Source: DASRWT01 sp046728035
Lineage (GTDB): Bacteria > Methylomirabilota > Methylomirabilia > Rokubacteriales > CSP1-6
Assembly: GCA_046728035.1 (NCBI GenBank)
Contig: JBKPDT010000025.1
Coordinates: forward strand, 1-25,260
Reading direction: 5' to 3'
Length of the DNA: 25,260 bases
Shown here: piece by piece, positions 6,855-13,744 of the stretch
Layout of the letters: every line of letters begins with the position of its first letter
How positions within the stretch are numbered: position 1 is the stretch's first letter
The notes under the pieces: model-generated
What the model was told of the DNA's origin: nothing
The model's database searches: none
What the model saw: only the letters and a program-made list of their open reading frames with translations
Translations under genes and position numbers: made by a program

Positions 6855-6959
6855 TCACGCGCTCATCGACAGTGATTTGTTCAAGGGTGGCGCGCGACCC
6901 TTGCCGAGGAAGGCCTGCACCTGCGTTTGTTGCTTCGAATCGAGGATGCTGTAACTCAT
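6855..6959 (-). CDS. Possible very short ORF or gene remnant
   Basis: A 34-codon frame begins MSYSILDSKQQTQVQAFLGK, ends in NKSLSMSA, and lies just upstream of the left epoxide-hydrolase fragment. It has a protein-like composition, but I recognise no family and see no strong ribosome site. It may be the end of a lost gene. The rest of 6817-7061 shows nothing I can name. Confidence 0.2.
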   Translation of the reverse strand: MSYSILDSKQQTQVQAFLGKGRAPPLNKSLSMSA

Positions 6960-7061
6960 CTGCGCGAGCCTCTCGTTCTAGTGGTGGGCTGAGGCTCTGG
7001 CCAACCCGAAAGGTAGCCCTCTTGGGCTGCTGCCTCGATTGCGACGGGTAGGAAAGCCGAC

Positions 7062-7454
7062 TTAAATCTCTGCGTAGAGTTCTACGACATTTCCTTCGGG
7101 GTCGCGGAAGAAAAGCGCGCGATGCCGCCAGTTCGCAATAGCCCGTGGCGGGCTCAAGATCGCCACCCCCTTACATTGCAACACCTCATGACAAGCGTCG
7201 ACCATATGTGGGGGGACCCGGAATGCGAACTGGACAGCAGCCGAACCGGGAGGGATCGGACCATCATCCCACGCTAACCCTGGGCCACGCGGCCTTAACG
7301 TAAGCAGCGCTGAGCCGACCTGAAAGCTCACCCAGCGTTCACTGTCATGGGCAAGCGGGAAGCCCATTACACGAAGATAGAAGTCCTTCGTTTCCTGCAT
7401 GTTTGAACATAGCAGAATAGTGTAATCAAGATTACGTATGTCACCCAGACTCAT
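7062..7454 (-). CDS. VOC (glyoxalase/bleomycin-resistance fold) protein
   Basis: This is 130 residues, a complete single-chain VOC protein with two beta-alpha-beta-beta-beta modules. The first starts at IRNLDYTILLCSNMQETKDF (strand plus helix) with YLRVMGFPLAHDSERWVSFQ, the second at AAVQFAFRVPPHMVDACHEV, ending with the classic FFRDPEGNVVELYAEI. The last Glu is the usual C-terminal metal ligand, but the first-strand position has Asp/Tyr where His is common, so metal binding may be altered. Without partner genes the substrate (a thiol conjugate, antibiotic or aromatic) cannot be told. The base composition is visibly less GC-rich than the flanking genes, and it sits among gene fragments, so it may have been acquired. 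A TAGAAT hexamer on the minus strand (7469-7464) could serve as a -10 element. Confidence 0.82.
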   Translation of the reverse strand: MSLGDIRNLDYTILLCSNMQETKDFYLRVMGFPLAHDSERWVSFQVGSALLTLRPRGPGLAWDDGPIPPGSAAVQFAFRVPPHMVDACHEVLQCKGVAILSPPRAIANWRHRALFFRDPEGNVVELYAEI

Positions 7455-7568
7455 GAGGTTCCCATTCTAGGAAAATGATTGTGCCATGCCGTGCCACCGC
7501 AGCGCCGATGCGCCATCACGGCGCCTGGTGCAACGCCGGCAGCACGAGGTCAACCGAGCGCCGCCGCG

Positions 7569-7889
7569 CTACCGCCGCGGCAGGCGCGCGAGCGCGTCGT
7601 AGAGGTGGATGGTCGAGTACATCGCCTTCACCCAGTCGCCCAGGTGGAGGCTCTCGTTCTCCGAGTGGGCCTGGGTGTTGGGATCGGCCACGCCCATCAG
7701 GATGCAGGGCGCGCCCTTGAGGAGATCGGCGAACGGCTGCACGAAGCCGATGGTGTCGCCCGCGCCGACCATGGCCGTCGCCTTGCCGAAGTCCACCTTG
7801 AGGGCGCCGCGCGCGGCCTCGAAGGCCGGCCCCTCGGGGTCGGTGGTCCACCACGGCGTGGTGCCGTTGATCTTCGCGGTGACCTTCAC
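7569..7889 (-). pseudogene. M20-family metallopeptidase, C-terminal fragment
   Basis: About 106 codons ending in TAG at 7569. The segment reads FEAARGALKVDFGKATAMVG, then GDTIGFVQPFADLLKGAPCI, LMGVADPNTQAHSENESLHL and GDWVKAMYSTIHLYDALARL. This is the end of the catalytic domain of M20 dipeptidase/deacylase enzymes; the HSENESL histidine is the family's final zinc ligand. Full enzymes have 430-480 residues, and the first three quarters, with the other metal ligands, are missing. The 5' boundary falls at the 40-bp inverted repeat (7903-7942). A GTG at 7889 opens the frame but is most likely an internal valine codon. Confidence 0.75.
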
Positions 7890-7902
7890 GCTGTGGCATC
7901 GC

Positions 7903-7942
7903 TCCTGGAGCGTCCAGCGTCCGAGTCTGGCAGATTACGTCA
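7903..7942 (+). repeat. 40-bp inverted repeat, right copy
   Basis: 38 of 40 positions match the minus strand of 6089-6128. It cuts the M20 peptidase gene at its 5' side. Downstream, at about 7987-8010, is a diverged version of the same ATGTYNCCTACG end motif seen in repeat copies 1-3. Confidence 0.8.
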
Positions 7943-8057
7943 GGGGGCCGGCGGCTACCCGCGGGGCGATCGCCGCCGGAGCGTGCTAATGTTGCCTACG
8001 CTCTCAGGAACCGCGTTCTCAACAAGGCCGTCGCTTTCGGACTGCTAAGTAGCAGTT

Positions 8058-8507
8058 ATGACGAAGCTCGCAGATGTGAAGGAGGCGACGGCGATTCGTT
8101 CATTTCAGGTGAATGTTCCGGAAGCGGAGCTCACCGAATTGCGGCGGCGCATCGACGCGACCAAGTGGCCCGAACGGGAGACGGTCACGGACGCAGCGCA
8201 AGGCGTGCAGCTCGCGACGATTCAGGCACTTGCGCGTTATTGGGCGACCAATTACGACTGGCGGAAGATCGAGGCAAGAATGAATGCCCTCCCGCAGTTC
8301 ATCACCGAGATCGATGGGCTCGACATTCATTTCATTCACGTTCGTTCGAAACATGAGAATGCATTGCCGCTCATCGTCACGCACGGATGACGCGGTTCGA
8401 TCATCGAGCAAATGAAGATTATCGATCCGCTGACCAATCCCACGGCACACGGCGCAAGCGAGCAGGCGAAGCGCAGGAAGCGTCGACGTGGCGCCGGAGG
8501 GAATTGA
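8058..8507 (+). pseudogene. Epoxide hydrolase N-terminal half with nonsense codon in the HGWP motif
   Basis: From the ATG at 8058 the protein reads MTKLADVKEATAIRSFQVNV, then the whole N-terminal epoxide-hydrolase domain (WPERETVTDAAQGVQLATI, ATNYDWRKIEARMNALPQF, GLDIHFIHVRSKHENALPLI) up to VTHG. The next codon is TGA (8388-8390) where the oxyanion-hole motif HGWPGS needs Trp. Reading on in the same frame gives RGSIIEQMKIIDPLTNPTAH and GASEQ, clearly epoxide hydrolase, so the change is a point nonsense mutation. Homology then ends and the frame closes at 8507. The nucleophile Asp and the catalytic His region are absent. It shares a 153-bp near-identical segment with 6610-6762. Confidence 0.85.
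8091..8243 (+). repeat. 153-bp inverted duplication, right copy (epoxide hydrolase segment)
   Basis: Partner of 6610-6762, at 150 of 153 identical in opposite orientation. Here the epoxide-hydrolase reading continues past the right edge, so this copy keeps more of the original gene. Confidence 0.9.
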
Positions 8508-8509
8508 TC

Positions 8510-8959
8510 GTGCCGACGACTTCCTACATCAAGCCCGGCTTCTTCACCACCCGAGTCTTCAACCCGATTGTCAGCTTCCTCGCCGGTCGGCTTGGCCTGA
8601 GCTTGAAGGGGGCGCGCGTGCTCTCGGTGCAGGGTCGTAAGAGCGGCGAGTGGCACAGCACCCCGGTCAACCCGCTTAGCTTCAAGGGCCAACGCTACCT
8701 GCTCGCCCCGCGCGGCGAGACGCAGTGGGTGCGCAACATCCGCGTCAGCCACGCTGGACGACTTACCGTCGGCGGCAAGGTCGAGCTTGTGCGCGTCGAG
8801 GAGGTCTCCGACCAGGAGAAGCCGCCGATCCTGCGCGCCTACCTCAAGGAGTGGGAGTGGGAGGTGAAGCAGTTCTTCGCTGGCGTTGGCGCGGATGCCG
8901 CGGAGGCCGAACTCGCCCGTCTCGCGCCCAGGTATCCGGTCTTCCGCATCCTTCCGTAG
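8510..8959 (+). CDS. Nitroreductase/deazaflavin-dependent oxidoreductase (DDN family, split beta-barrel)
   Basis: I choose the GTG at 8510 (GGAGGG eight bases upstream), giving 149 residues starting PTTSYIKPGFFTTRVFNPIV after the first residue. The longer open frame reaches back into the epoxide-hydrolase relic and has no support. The core, GARVLSVQGRKSGEWHSTPV, then FKGQRYLLAPRGETQWVRNI and GRLTVGGKVELVRVEEV, is the split-barrel fold of the F420H2-dependent nitroreductase/quinone-reductase family (PF04075), whose 'T.GRKSG..R..P' and 'W..N' motifs contact the deazaflavin. It presumably reduces a quinone or nitro compound with F420H2. An F420-type LLM oxidoreductase elsewhere in the window (10971-11885) fits an F420-using host. 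It converges with the response-regulator gene, 18 bases away. Confidence 0.85.
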   Translation: MPTTSYIKPGFFTTRVFNPIVSFLAGRLGLSLKGARVLSVQGRKSGEWHSTPVNPLSFKGQRYLLAPRGETQWVRNIRVSHAGRLTVGGKVELVRVEEVSDQEKPPILRAYLKEWEWEVKQFFAGVGADAAEAELARLAPRYPVFRILP

Positions 8960-8977
8960 CGAGCGGGAGAACGGTCA

Positions 8978-9421
8978 TCACTTGAGCGGCGCTGCGGACG
9001 ATGCCGATGCGCCTGCGCTCGGCGGAAGCGGGTCGCTACCGCCGGAGAGCCGCCGGGCGACGACGTCGCGGATGGCGGGCAGGAGACTGCTGTCGATTAC
9101 CCGCTTGCTCACGAAGGCATCCGCGCCACTGTCCGAGGCCATGAGCCGGTAGGCGTCTTCCGCGTGGGAGCTCATGAGGATGACCTTCGTCTGCGGCAGC
9201 TCTTGCCTGATCCGCCTCGTCAGCTCGACTCCGTTGAGGCGGGGCATCACCAAGTCCGTGATGACGATGTCGGGCCGCTCGCGCAGCGCGAGCGCGAGGG
9301 CTTCCTCGCCGTCTGCAGCTTCGCCCACGATGTTCATCGTGTCGGACACCGTGGCGAGGAGGTGGCGGATGAGCAGGTGGTAGTCCAAGTCGTCGTCGGC
9401 TACGACGATGGTCAAGGGCAT
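8978..9421 (-). CDS. Stand-alone response-regulator receiver protein
   Basis: This is 147 residues, with AGGAG nine bases before the ATG. It is a full CheY-like receiver: acidic triad D9-D10-D11 (VVADDD), phospho-acceptor D56 in VITDLVMPRLNG, switch Ser84/Ser85 (ILMSSHA) and Lys106 (DAFVSKRV). After about residue 120 there is only a Ser/Ala/Pro-rich tail, with no DNA-binding or enzymatic output domain, so it should act by protein contact or within a phosphorelay. No histidine kinase is adjacent, so its partner is encoded elsewhere. The tail could be a flexible linker left from a larger ancestor. Confidence 0.92.
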   Translation of the reverse strand: MPLTIVVADDDLDYHLLIRHLLATVSDTMNIVGEAADGEEALALALRERPDIVITDLVMPRLNGVELTRRIRQELPQTKVILMSSHAEDAYRLMASDSGADAFVSKRVIDSSLLPAIRDVVARRLSGGSDPLPPSAGASASSAAPLK

Positions 9422-9603
9422 GCCCGGACTCCTTGCCCTGCAAGATGGCGTCAGGAAACTGCGTCACGTGTGCCGGGGCGCTTCTGCAGCAAGAACGTGG
9501 GCTTGCGCTCGGCGAGCGGGGTCAGCAATCGGTACTCGATCAGTACTTACCCGCCTGCCGGGAACAATCTACTCGCCGCCGGAGGGTCCATCGAGCCCCG
9601 CGC

Positions 9604-9849
9604 TCACCCGCCGGATCTGGGCCACTCCTTCGACCACAGGTCGTAGCACGTCCGATGGAGCCGGATCGTGCCGCCCCTCGGCAGGTCGCACTCGACTTCG
9701 ACTTCGTCGGCCGGGATGAGCCGCTCGCACGCCACGCAGGTCCCGCCGGTTCCCGGGCCGTACCACGTCATGCGGCAGGGCTCCTTCGGCAGCTCTCCTC
9801 TCAGGATCTTCTCGCGGATGCGATGCGGCAACACGTCGGGATCGCTCAT
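9604..9849 (-). CDS. Small Cys/His protein, putative zinc-binding, unknown function
   Basis: This is 81 residues from the ATG at 9849, preceded by GGGGGAG; an ATG upstream would add 35 residues without homology. It begins MSDPDVLPHRIREKILRGEL, a helix, then PCRMTWYGPGTGGTCVACER, then an acidic strand segment and GTIRLHRTCYDLWSKEW. Cys-X2-Cys in TCVAC followed by His-X2-Cys in LHRTC make a likely four-ligand zinc site. I do not recognise a named family, though small proteins of this look occur in related environmental genomes. It is monocistronic: 132 bases after the glycosyltransferase gene and 182 bases before the response regulator. I see nothing notable in those two gaps. Confidence 0.7.
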   Translation of the reverse strand: MSDPDVLPHRIREKILRGELPKEPCRMTWYGPGTGGTCVACERLIPADEVEVECDLPRGGTIRLHRTCYDLWSKEWPRSGG

Positions 9850-9981
9850 CTTCGTCGCTCCCCCGGTACGACGTGGCCTCAGCTCAGGCAGCCGTGCCCG
9901 GAATCCGGGCGGCGGAAGCATATCCGGGTGAAGCGCGATCCGCAACGAGGTCATTGCGAGCGGCTGGGAGGCCCTTCTCCC

Positions 9982-10974
9982 TCAGTCCCGGTAGTAGCCC
10001 ACCCTCCAGGCGGTGAAGCGCCGGCGCAGCGCTGCCGGTGTCGGCATCCGGTCCACAAGGTATCGTCCGAGACGGTCCAGGTAGATCGTCAGGGGCGCGG
10101 GGTAGAGCTGGGTCAGGGGACCTACGCGGGAGTTGACGTCCACCAGATAGCGCTTGAAGTGGCCGCGGGGCCCGCCGACGTCGATGTTCCACTTCTCGTG
10201 GATGTGGCGATAGCTCGCCATCACCGCCGGGATGTCCCACTTCCACCGATGGAGGGGAACGTCCATCGCGTGCTTGACGAGATGGGAATAGTGGAGATAC
10301 ACGACGGACCTGGGCTCGAACACCATCTTGCGACCGGCCTTCGCCAGGATGAGGCCGGAATCGATGTCGGTCCCTTCGCGCAGACGCTCGTCGTGGATCG
10401 CAAGGCGGAGGGCGTCGTCCACCACGAACAGCTGACAGTGGACCTCGCCGAAGTCGACGTCGCGACGCGTGAGATTCGTCGTCTCGCAGACCTTCTTGTT
10501 GTGGAACCGCAGCTCCATGCTGCCGAAGGCGGCGCCGTTCTCATGGGTGATGAAGAGATCGTTGCCGGCGGTGTGGATGCGGTCGTCCCCCTCGAGCACC
10601 AGGGGGACCACCATGCTCGCGCCGGTGTCCTGCTGGCAGCGGATGAGCGGCGCGAGCCAGTTCGGCCGGACGAAGACATTGGTGTCCAGGCAGACGGCGA
10701 GGCGTGTGGTGGCGTGGCGGAGCGCGAGGTTTCGCAGCTCGGCGGTGTTCTGGAAGCGGGGCGTGAAGATCAGGCGCGCCTTTCCCGACAGCGTGGACTC
10801 GAGCCGGCGGCGGAGGGCGTCGGGCGCGCCCCCGAAGGCGGCGATGAGGTCGAACGGCTCGGGGGTATTGGCGAACAGGTGCTCGAGGCATTCGTCGGTG
10901 ACGGAGAAGAGGTCGCGCGGCGTCAGGACGACGGTGCAGCGCTCGAGGAGGGCCGCCGACGGCTCCGGCGTCAG
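9982..10974 (-). CDS. Family-2-like glycosyltransferase (start uncertain)
   Basis: This has the nucleotide-sugar-binding beginning (CTVVLTPRDLFSVTDECLEH), the helix RFQNTAELRNLALRHATTRL, and the donor/metal site CLDTNVFVRPNWLAPLIRC, comparable to the 'LDNDxxVxPGWL' of GT2 enzymes. Further on, LREGTDIDSGLILAKAGRKM resembles the acceptor-side 'GxDxDLxLR' region. The only standard start in frame is a GTG at 11082, inside the upstream LLM gene by 112 bases. More likely the start is the CTG at 10974, which overlaps the LLM stop (CTGA) and has GGAGGT just ahead, giving 330 residues. The acceptor is unknown. It is the last gene of the minus-strand run that begins at 14739. Confidence 0.75.
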   Translation of the reverse strand: MTPEPSAALLERCTVVLTPRDLFSVTDECLEHLFANTPEPFDLIAAFGGAPDALRRRLESTLSGKARLIFTPRFQNTAELRNLALRHATTRLAVCLDTNVFVRPNWLAPLIRCQQDTGASMVVPLVLEGDDRIHTAGNDLFITHENGAAFGSMELRFHNKKVCETTNLTRRDVDFGEVHCQLFVVDDALRLAIHDERLREGTDIDSGLILAKAGRKMVFEPRSVVYLHYSHLVKHAMDVPLHRWKWDIPAVMASYRHIHEKWNIDVGGPRGHFKRYLVDVNSRVGPLTQLYPAPLTIYLDRLGRYLVDRMPTPAALRRRFTAWRVGYYRD

Positions 10975-11885
10975 GCGACCTCCGCGCGGATCTTTGCGTG
11001 GAGCGCGGCGAGGGCATCGGCCATGGCGTCCACCGAGCGCGCGCCCGACTGGAACAGCGCGGTCGCGTTGAGCGAGACCCACCCGAAGCCCATCGCCTTG
11101 AGATCGGCCACGCGGGCGACGACACGGTCCGGCTCGGCGTAGAACCGCTTGCCCTCCGCATCACGGGGCGGGGGCGCCACCATGCTCTGGAGCCCGATGC
11201 CGGCGGGGTCGCGGCCGGCCGCCTCGGCGTGCCGGTGGATCGCCTCGATGGCGCGCCGCGCGTCCGCGGCGTCGGCGACGCGGCTCGCCAGCCAGCCGTC
11301 CCCGAGACGGCCGACGCGCCGGAAGGCCGCCTCGGAGTAGCCGCCGACCCAGATGGGGATCTCCCGTCCCTGTGGCGGCTTGGGCTCCATGCTCATCGCC
11401 CTCGCGCGATAGTGCCTGCCCGCGAACTCCACGCGCGCCTCGCCCCAGTAAGCGCGCAGGAGGGCGATCGCCTCGTCCATGCGGGCGCCGCGCGTGGCGA
11501 ACGGCGCGCCGAGGGCATCGTACTCCGATTCCTGCCAGCCCACCCCGACGCCCAGCCGGACCCGGCCGCCCGCCAGGGTGTCGAGGGTGCTGACCTGCTT
11601 GGCGACGAGAGTCGGCTCGCGCTGCGGCAGGACCAGCACCTCGGTGCCGAGGGTGACGCGGGTGGTGACCGCGGCGATGTAGGAGAGCGTCATCAGCGCT
11701 TCGAGAATGGGCATGGCCGGGTTGTAGGGGCCGGGCGGCCGGCCGTCGATCGGATGGCCCATCACGACGTGGTCGAAGATGTCGATGTGATCGAAGCCGA
11801 TACGCTCGAGGGCCCGGGCGAGCCGCAGGACGGCCTCGGGTCCCTCGCGAAAGGATACGCTGGGAAACTCGACGGACAGCTTCAT
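10971..11885 (-). CDS. LLM-class, probably F420-dependent oxidoreductase
   Basis: This is 304 residues with a luciferase-like TIM barrel (PF00296). MKLSVEFPSVSFREGPEAVL and IGFDHIDIFDHVVMGHPIDG open the barrel; TRVTLGTEVLVLPQREPTLV, AKQVSTLDTLAGGRVRLGVG and GWQESEYDALGAPFATRGAR are the hallmark segments, and IPIWVGGYSEAAFRRVGRLG follows. The segment pattern is that of the F420-dependent LLM subfamilies, which oxidise or reduce substrates by hydride transfer rather than with oxygen. The natural substrate is unknown. The ATG overlaps the stop of the DUF1932 dehydrogenase gene (ATGA), and this gene's own stop overlaps the likely CTG start of the glycosyltransferase, so translation of the three is probably coupled. 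Confidence 0.9.
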   Translation of the reverse strand: MKLSVEFPSVSFREGPEAVLRLARALERIGFDHIDIFDHVVMGHPIDGRPPGPYNPAMPILEALMTLSYIAAVTTRVTLGTEVLVLPQREPTLVAKQVSTLDTLAGGRVRLGVGVGWQESEYDALGAPFATRGARMDEAIALLRAYWGEARVEFAGRHYRARAMSMEPKPPQGREIPIWVGGYSEAAFRRVGRLGDGWLASRVADAADARRAIEAIHRHAEAAGRDPAGIGLQSMVAPPPRDAEGKRFYAEPDRVVARVADLKAMGFGWVSLNATALFQSGARSVDAMADALAALHAKIRAEVA

Positions 11886-12736
11886 CGCCGCCGCCGCTTG
11901 AGCAGCTCGGCGAGGGCGTCGGCCACCGCCGGCGGCGTCGCGGTGTCCTTGTAGGCGGCGAGGCGCTGGTAGATGTCGCCCGCCGCCTCGTGGAAGCCGG
12001 CGGGCAGGCCCGCCTGGGCCAGGGCGCGCGCGTCCTCGTCCATCTCTCCCACGAAGCGCCAGGCCTTGCGGGCGTTGTCGTTGACGGCGCGCTCGGAGCG
12101 CGCGGCCACGTCCGGCTGGGACAGGGCCCACTCGGCGAGGAGCGCCTCATCCACCCCCTCGGCGAGGGCGAAGGCGCGGATCGCCATCAGGAGCGCCTGG
12201 CTGCCCTTGTTCCAGCCGCCGTAGGCGATCTTGAGCGCGGAGGCCGCGCCCACCGGCCCATCGAGGACGATCGGCATGACCGGGCCCGCCGCGAGCAGAC
12301 CCTTGACCGCGCCCGCCTCGGGCCCCGCGAGATAGATCCGGGCCGCCCCGGGCTTGCGATTGGCCGGGCCGATGATCCCGCCGTCCACGAAGCGCCCGCC
12401 CGCGCGCTGGATCGTTCGCCCGATTTCCCTGGACGTCTCGGGCGCGATCGCGTTGGCGTCCACGAACACCCCCCGAAAGCCGAGCGCGGCGACCTCACGG
12501 GCCACGTCCATGGCGGCATGGGGGGGCGCGACCGAGAGGATGGTGCCGGCGCGACGCACCAGCGCCTCCAGCGAGCCCGCATCCTCGAGTCCAAGCCCGG
12601 CCGCGCGCTCGCCGCTCTGCGCGCCGCGGCCCGGCGAGGCCCACAGCACGCGCGCGCCGCTCGCGACGAGCGTTGCCCCCACCGCCGATCCCATCTCCCC
12701 CGGATGGAGGAGCCCGACCACCTGTGCTTCGCTCAT
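11882..12736 (-). CDS. NAD(P)-dependent oxidoreductase of the hydroxyisobutyrate/6-phosphogluconate dehydrogenase type with DUF1932 domain
   Basis: This is 284 residues; GGGAGG stands just before the ATG. The N-terminal Rossmann fold starts VVGLLHPGEMGSAVGATLVA, continues with the strand VLWASPG, and reads FRGVFVDANAIAPETSREIG and GGRFVDGGIIGPANRKPGAA, matching the NADP-binding domain of beta-hydroxyacid dehydrogenases. The C-terminal helical domain opens with GAASALKIAYGGWNKGSQAL; this Lys is at the place of the family's catalytic Lys, and the GGWNKG pattern is that of DUF1932 (PF09130). It likely oxidises a hydroxy-acid or reduces an imine; the substrate is unknown. It is 45 bases downstream of the LD-carboxypeptidase gene and overlaps the LLM gene, so it is operonic. 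Confidence 0.88.
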   Translation of the reverse strand: MSEAQVVGLLHPGEMGSAVGATLVASGARVLWASPGRGAQSGERAAGLGLEDAGSLEALVRRAGTILSVAPPHAAMDVAREVAALGFRGVFVDANAIAPETSREIGRTIQRAGGRFVDGGIIGPANRKPGAARIYLAGPEAGAVKGLLAAGPVMPIVLDGPVGAASALKIAYGGWNKGSQALLMAIRAFALAEGVDEALLAEWALSQPDVAARSERAVNDNARKAWRFVGEMDEDARALAQAGLPAGFHEAAGDIYQRLAAYKDTATPPAVADALAELLKRRRR

Positions 12737-12781
12737 GGTGCCTCCCGGCGCTCGCCCGCACCCCCGCGGGGCTCGCCTATC

Positions 12782-13744
12782 TTAGCTGACGCCCGGCTCG
12801 AGCAGGGTGAGCGTTCGCGCGTCCGCGTCCAGCTCGGCGAGGCAGCCCACGGGCACCGTGGTGTGGTCCTCCACGTGGCCGATCATGAGCCCCGACACCG
12901 CCGGGACCTTCAGCGCCTGGCAGCGCTCCCCCAGGATGTCCTCGAGCACGCGGTTCTGGACGAAGCTGTGCGAGGGTCCGCCCCCGGTGAACTTGCCGAA
13001 GGCAACGCCCGCCAGCCCCGCGAGCGCCCCCGCGAGCCAGAGCTGGGTGAGCATCCGGTCCACCCGGTAGTAGGCCTCGTCCACGTCCTCGAGGAAGAGG
13101 ATGGCGCCGCGAAGGTCCGGGAAGTACGGCGTACCGACGAGGTGCGCCATCAGGGAGAGGTTGCCGCCGATGAGGCGGCCGCGCGCCCGGCCGGACTGAA
13201 GCGTCGTCACGCGATTCTCCCATTCCACCTGACCCGGGCGGGGCTCGAAGGCGGGCGGGGCGCCGAGCCGGATGGGCGCCTGCGGCGCGAAGACCACACG
13301 CTCGAGCTCGCCGAGCGTGTAGGGCGTGAGCGGGCGCCAGGCGACGGGGCCGTGGAAGGACACGAGGCCGGCCTGGGTGTGCAGGGCCATGTGCAGGGCG
13401 GTGATGTCGCTATACCCCAGCAGCGGCTTGGGATTGGCGCGCATGCGCGCGAAGTCGAGGAGGGGCAGGAGGCGCGAGGACCCGTAGCCGCCGCGCGCGC
13501 ACCAGATGGCATCCACGGAGTCGTCGGCAAACATGTCGTTGAGGTCGGCGGCGCGGTCGGCGTCGGACCCGGCCAGATAGCCCTCGCGATCGAAGAGGTG
13601 GGCGCCGGGCCGGACGCGGAAGCCGAGCGACGCGACGGTCTCGAGGGCGAAGCGAAGGCGCTCGGGCTCGTTCGCCGCGGACGACGGCGCGACGAGACCG
13701 ATGGTCTGGCCCGGCAAGAGTCGGCGCGGGCGAACCAGATTCAC
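12782..13744 (-). CDS. LD-carboxypeptidase / MccF-like serine peptidase (family S66)
   Basis: This is 320 residues from a GTG at 13744 that overlaps the stop of the upstream gene (GTGA). It shows all the S66 marks: GQTIGLVAPSSAANE, the WCARGGYGSSRLLPLLDF loop, the nucleophile Ser112 in LLGYSDITAL, SFHGPV, Glu219 in LFLEDVDEAYYRVDRML, GKFTGGG, and His290 in SGLMIGHV, which complete the Ser-Glu-His triad. S66 enzymes cut the L,D bond in recycled murein tetrapeptides or, as MccF, inactivate peptide-nucleotide antibiotics; there is no signal peptide, so it acts in the cytoplasm. The length is normal. Its neighbours (ABC substrate-binding protein, dehydrogenase, LLM enzyme) do not point to one of these roles. 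Confidence 0.92.
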   Translation of the reverse strand: MNLVRPRRLLPGQTIGLVAPSSAANEPERLRFALETVASLGFRVRPGAHLFDREGYLAGSDADRAADLNDMFADDSVDAIWCARGGYGSSRLLPLLDFARMRANPKPLLGYSDITALHMALHTQAGLVSFHGPVAWRPLTPYTLGELERVVFAPQAPIRLGAPPAFEPRPGQVEWENRVTTLQSGRARGRLIGGNLSLMAHLVGTPYFPDLRGAILFLEDVDEAYYRVDRMLTQLWLAGALAGLAGVAFGKFTGGGPSHSFVQNRVLEDILGERCQALKVPAVSGLMIGHVEDHTTVPVGCLAELDADARTLTLLEPGVS

